Below are positions 63,948 to 64,000 of a stretch of DNA of 64,000 nucleotides, piece after piece. Position 1 is the stretch's first letter. The number at the start of each line of letters is the position of its first letter. A program made the translations under genes and the position numbers. The DNA comes from Carassius auratus (Eukaryota; Chordata; Actinopteri; Cypriniformes; Cyprinidae): positions 17,779,911-17,843,910 of the forward strand of contig NC_039284.1 in assembly GCF_003368295.1 (NCBI RefSeq), given 5' to 3'. Under the pieces are notes generated by a model. It did not search any database. It was given only the letters and a program-made list of their open reading frames with translations, and was not told the DNA's origin.

Positions 63948-64000
63948 CACCAGTACTTTTCCTTTTCTTCTCTCTTTTTTTCATTTAAAAAAAAAATATA

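Overview
The window is vertebrate nuclear DNA, almost certainly from a cyprinid (carp-like) fish. It is AT-rich and full of (AT)n, (GT)n and (ATT)n microsatellites. It carries many short dispersed repeats typical of cyprinid genomes: hAT-like and TTAA-type MITEs, a tRNA-derived SINE, and the long repeat that begins GGGCCCGAGCACC. No operons, bacterial genes or long real ORFs are present. The species cannot be named from the sequence alone.

The only coding sequence I can support is one 90-bp internal exon at 38159-38248 (+), phase 0 at both ends. It encodes 30 residues from the start of the PAS-A domain of a neuronal PAS (NPAS) bHLH-PAS transcription factor. npas3 is the best assignment, because its family has giant introns. 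The rest of the window is intron: at least 38.1 kb upstream and at least 25.7 kb downstream of the exon. No neighbouring npas exon (bHLH side or rest of PAS-A) was recognised by eye.

Layout. 1-9 kb: intron with a 78-bp tandem duplication, microsatellites and fragments of dispersed repeats. 9.1-10.5 kb: a cyprinid repeat split by a TTAA-flanked, Kolobok-like element that holds a broken THAP-domain exon. 11-21 kb: MITEs and long AT/GT tracts, and a hAT-like MITE with a perfect 8-bp target-site duplication at 21.2 kb. 22-34 kb: more repeats, a 66-nt foldback at 27.7 kb, a hAT-like element at 30.6 kb and a long-TIR element at 34.1 kb. 35.2-38.0 kb: a 2.8-kb higher-order repeat (period about 788 bp) with CTCF-like motifs, ending 173 bp before the exon. 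38.9-39.5 kb: diverged repeat units just after the exon. 41-64 kb: a unique block rich in developmental transcription-factor motifs (42.0-42.8 kb), an old 1.4-kb TIR element (44.0-45.5 kb), a GGTTC-rich repeat, a SINE (51.3 kb), a second hAT-like copy with a perfect TSD (56.5 kb) and a LINE C-terminal fragment at the right edge.

Between the repeats lie many non-repetitive blocks of more balanced composition. NPAS3 introns are known in vertebrates for dense conserved non-coding elements, so these are candidate enhancers, but conservation cannot be seen from one sequence. Three exact TGATTGACAG (PBX-MEIS/PREP) sites, against roughly 0.1-0.15 expected by chance, are the most concrete regulatory hint.
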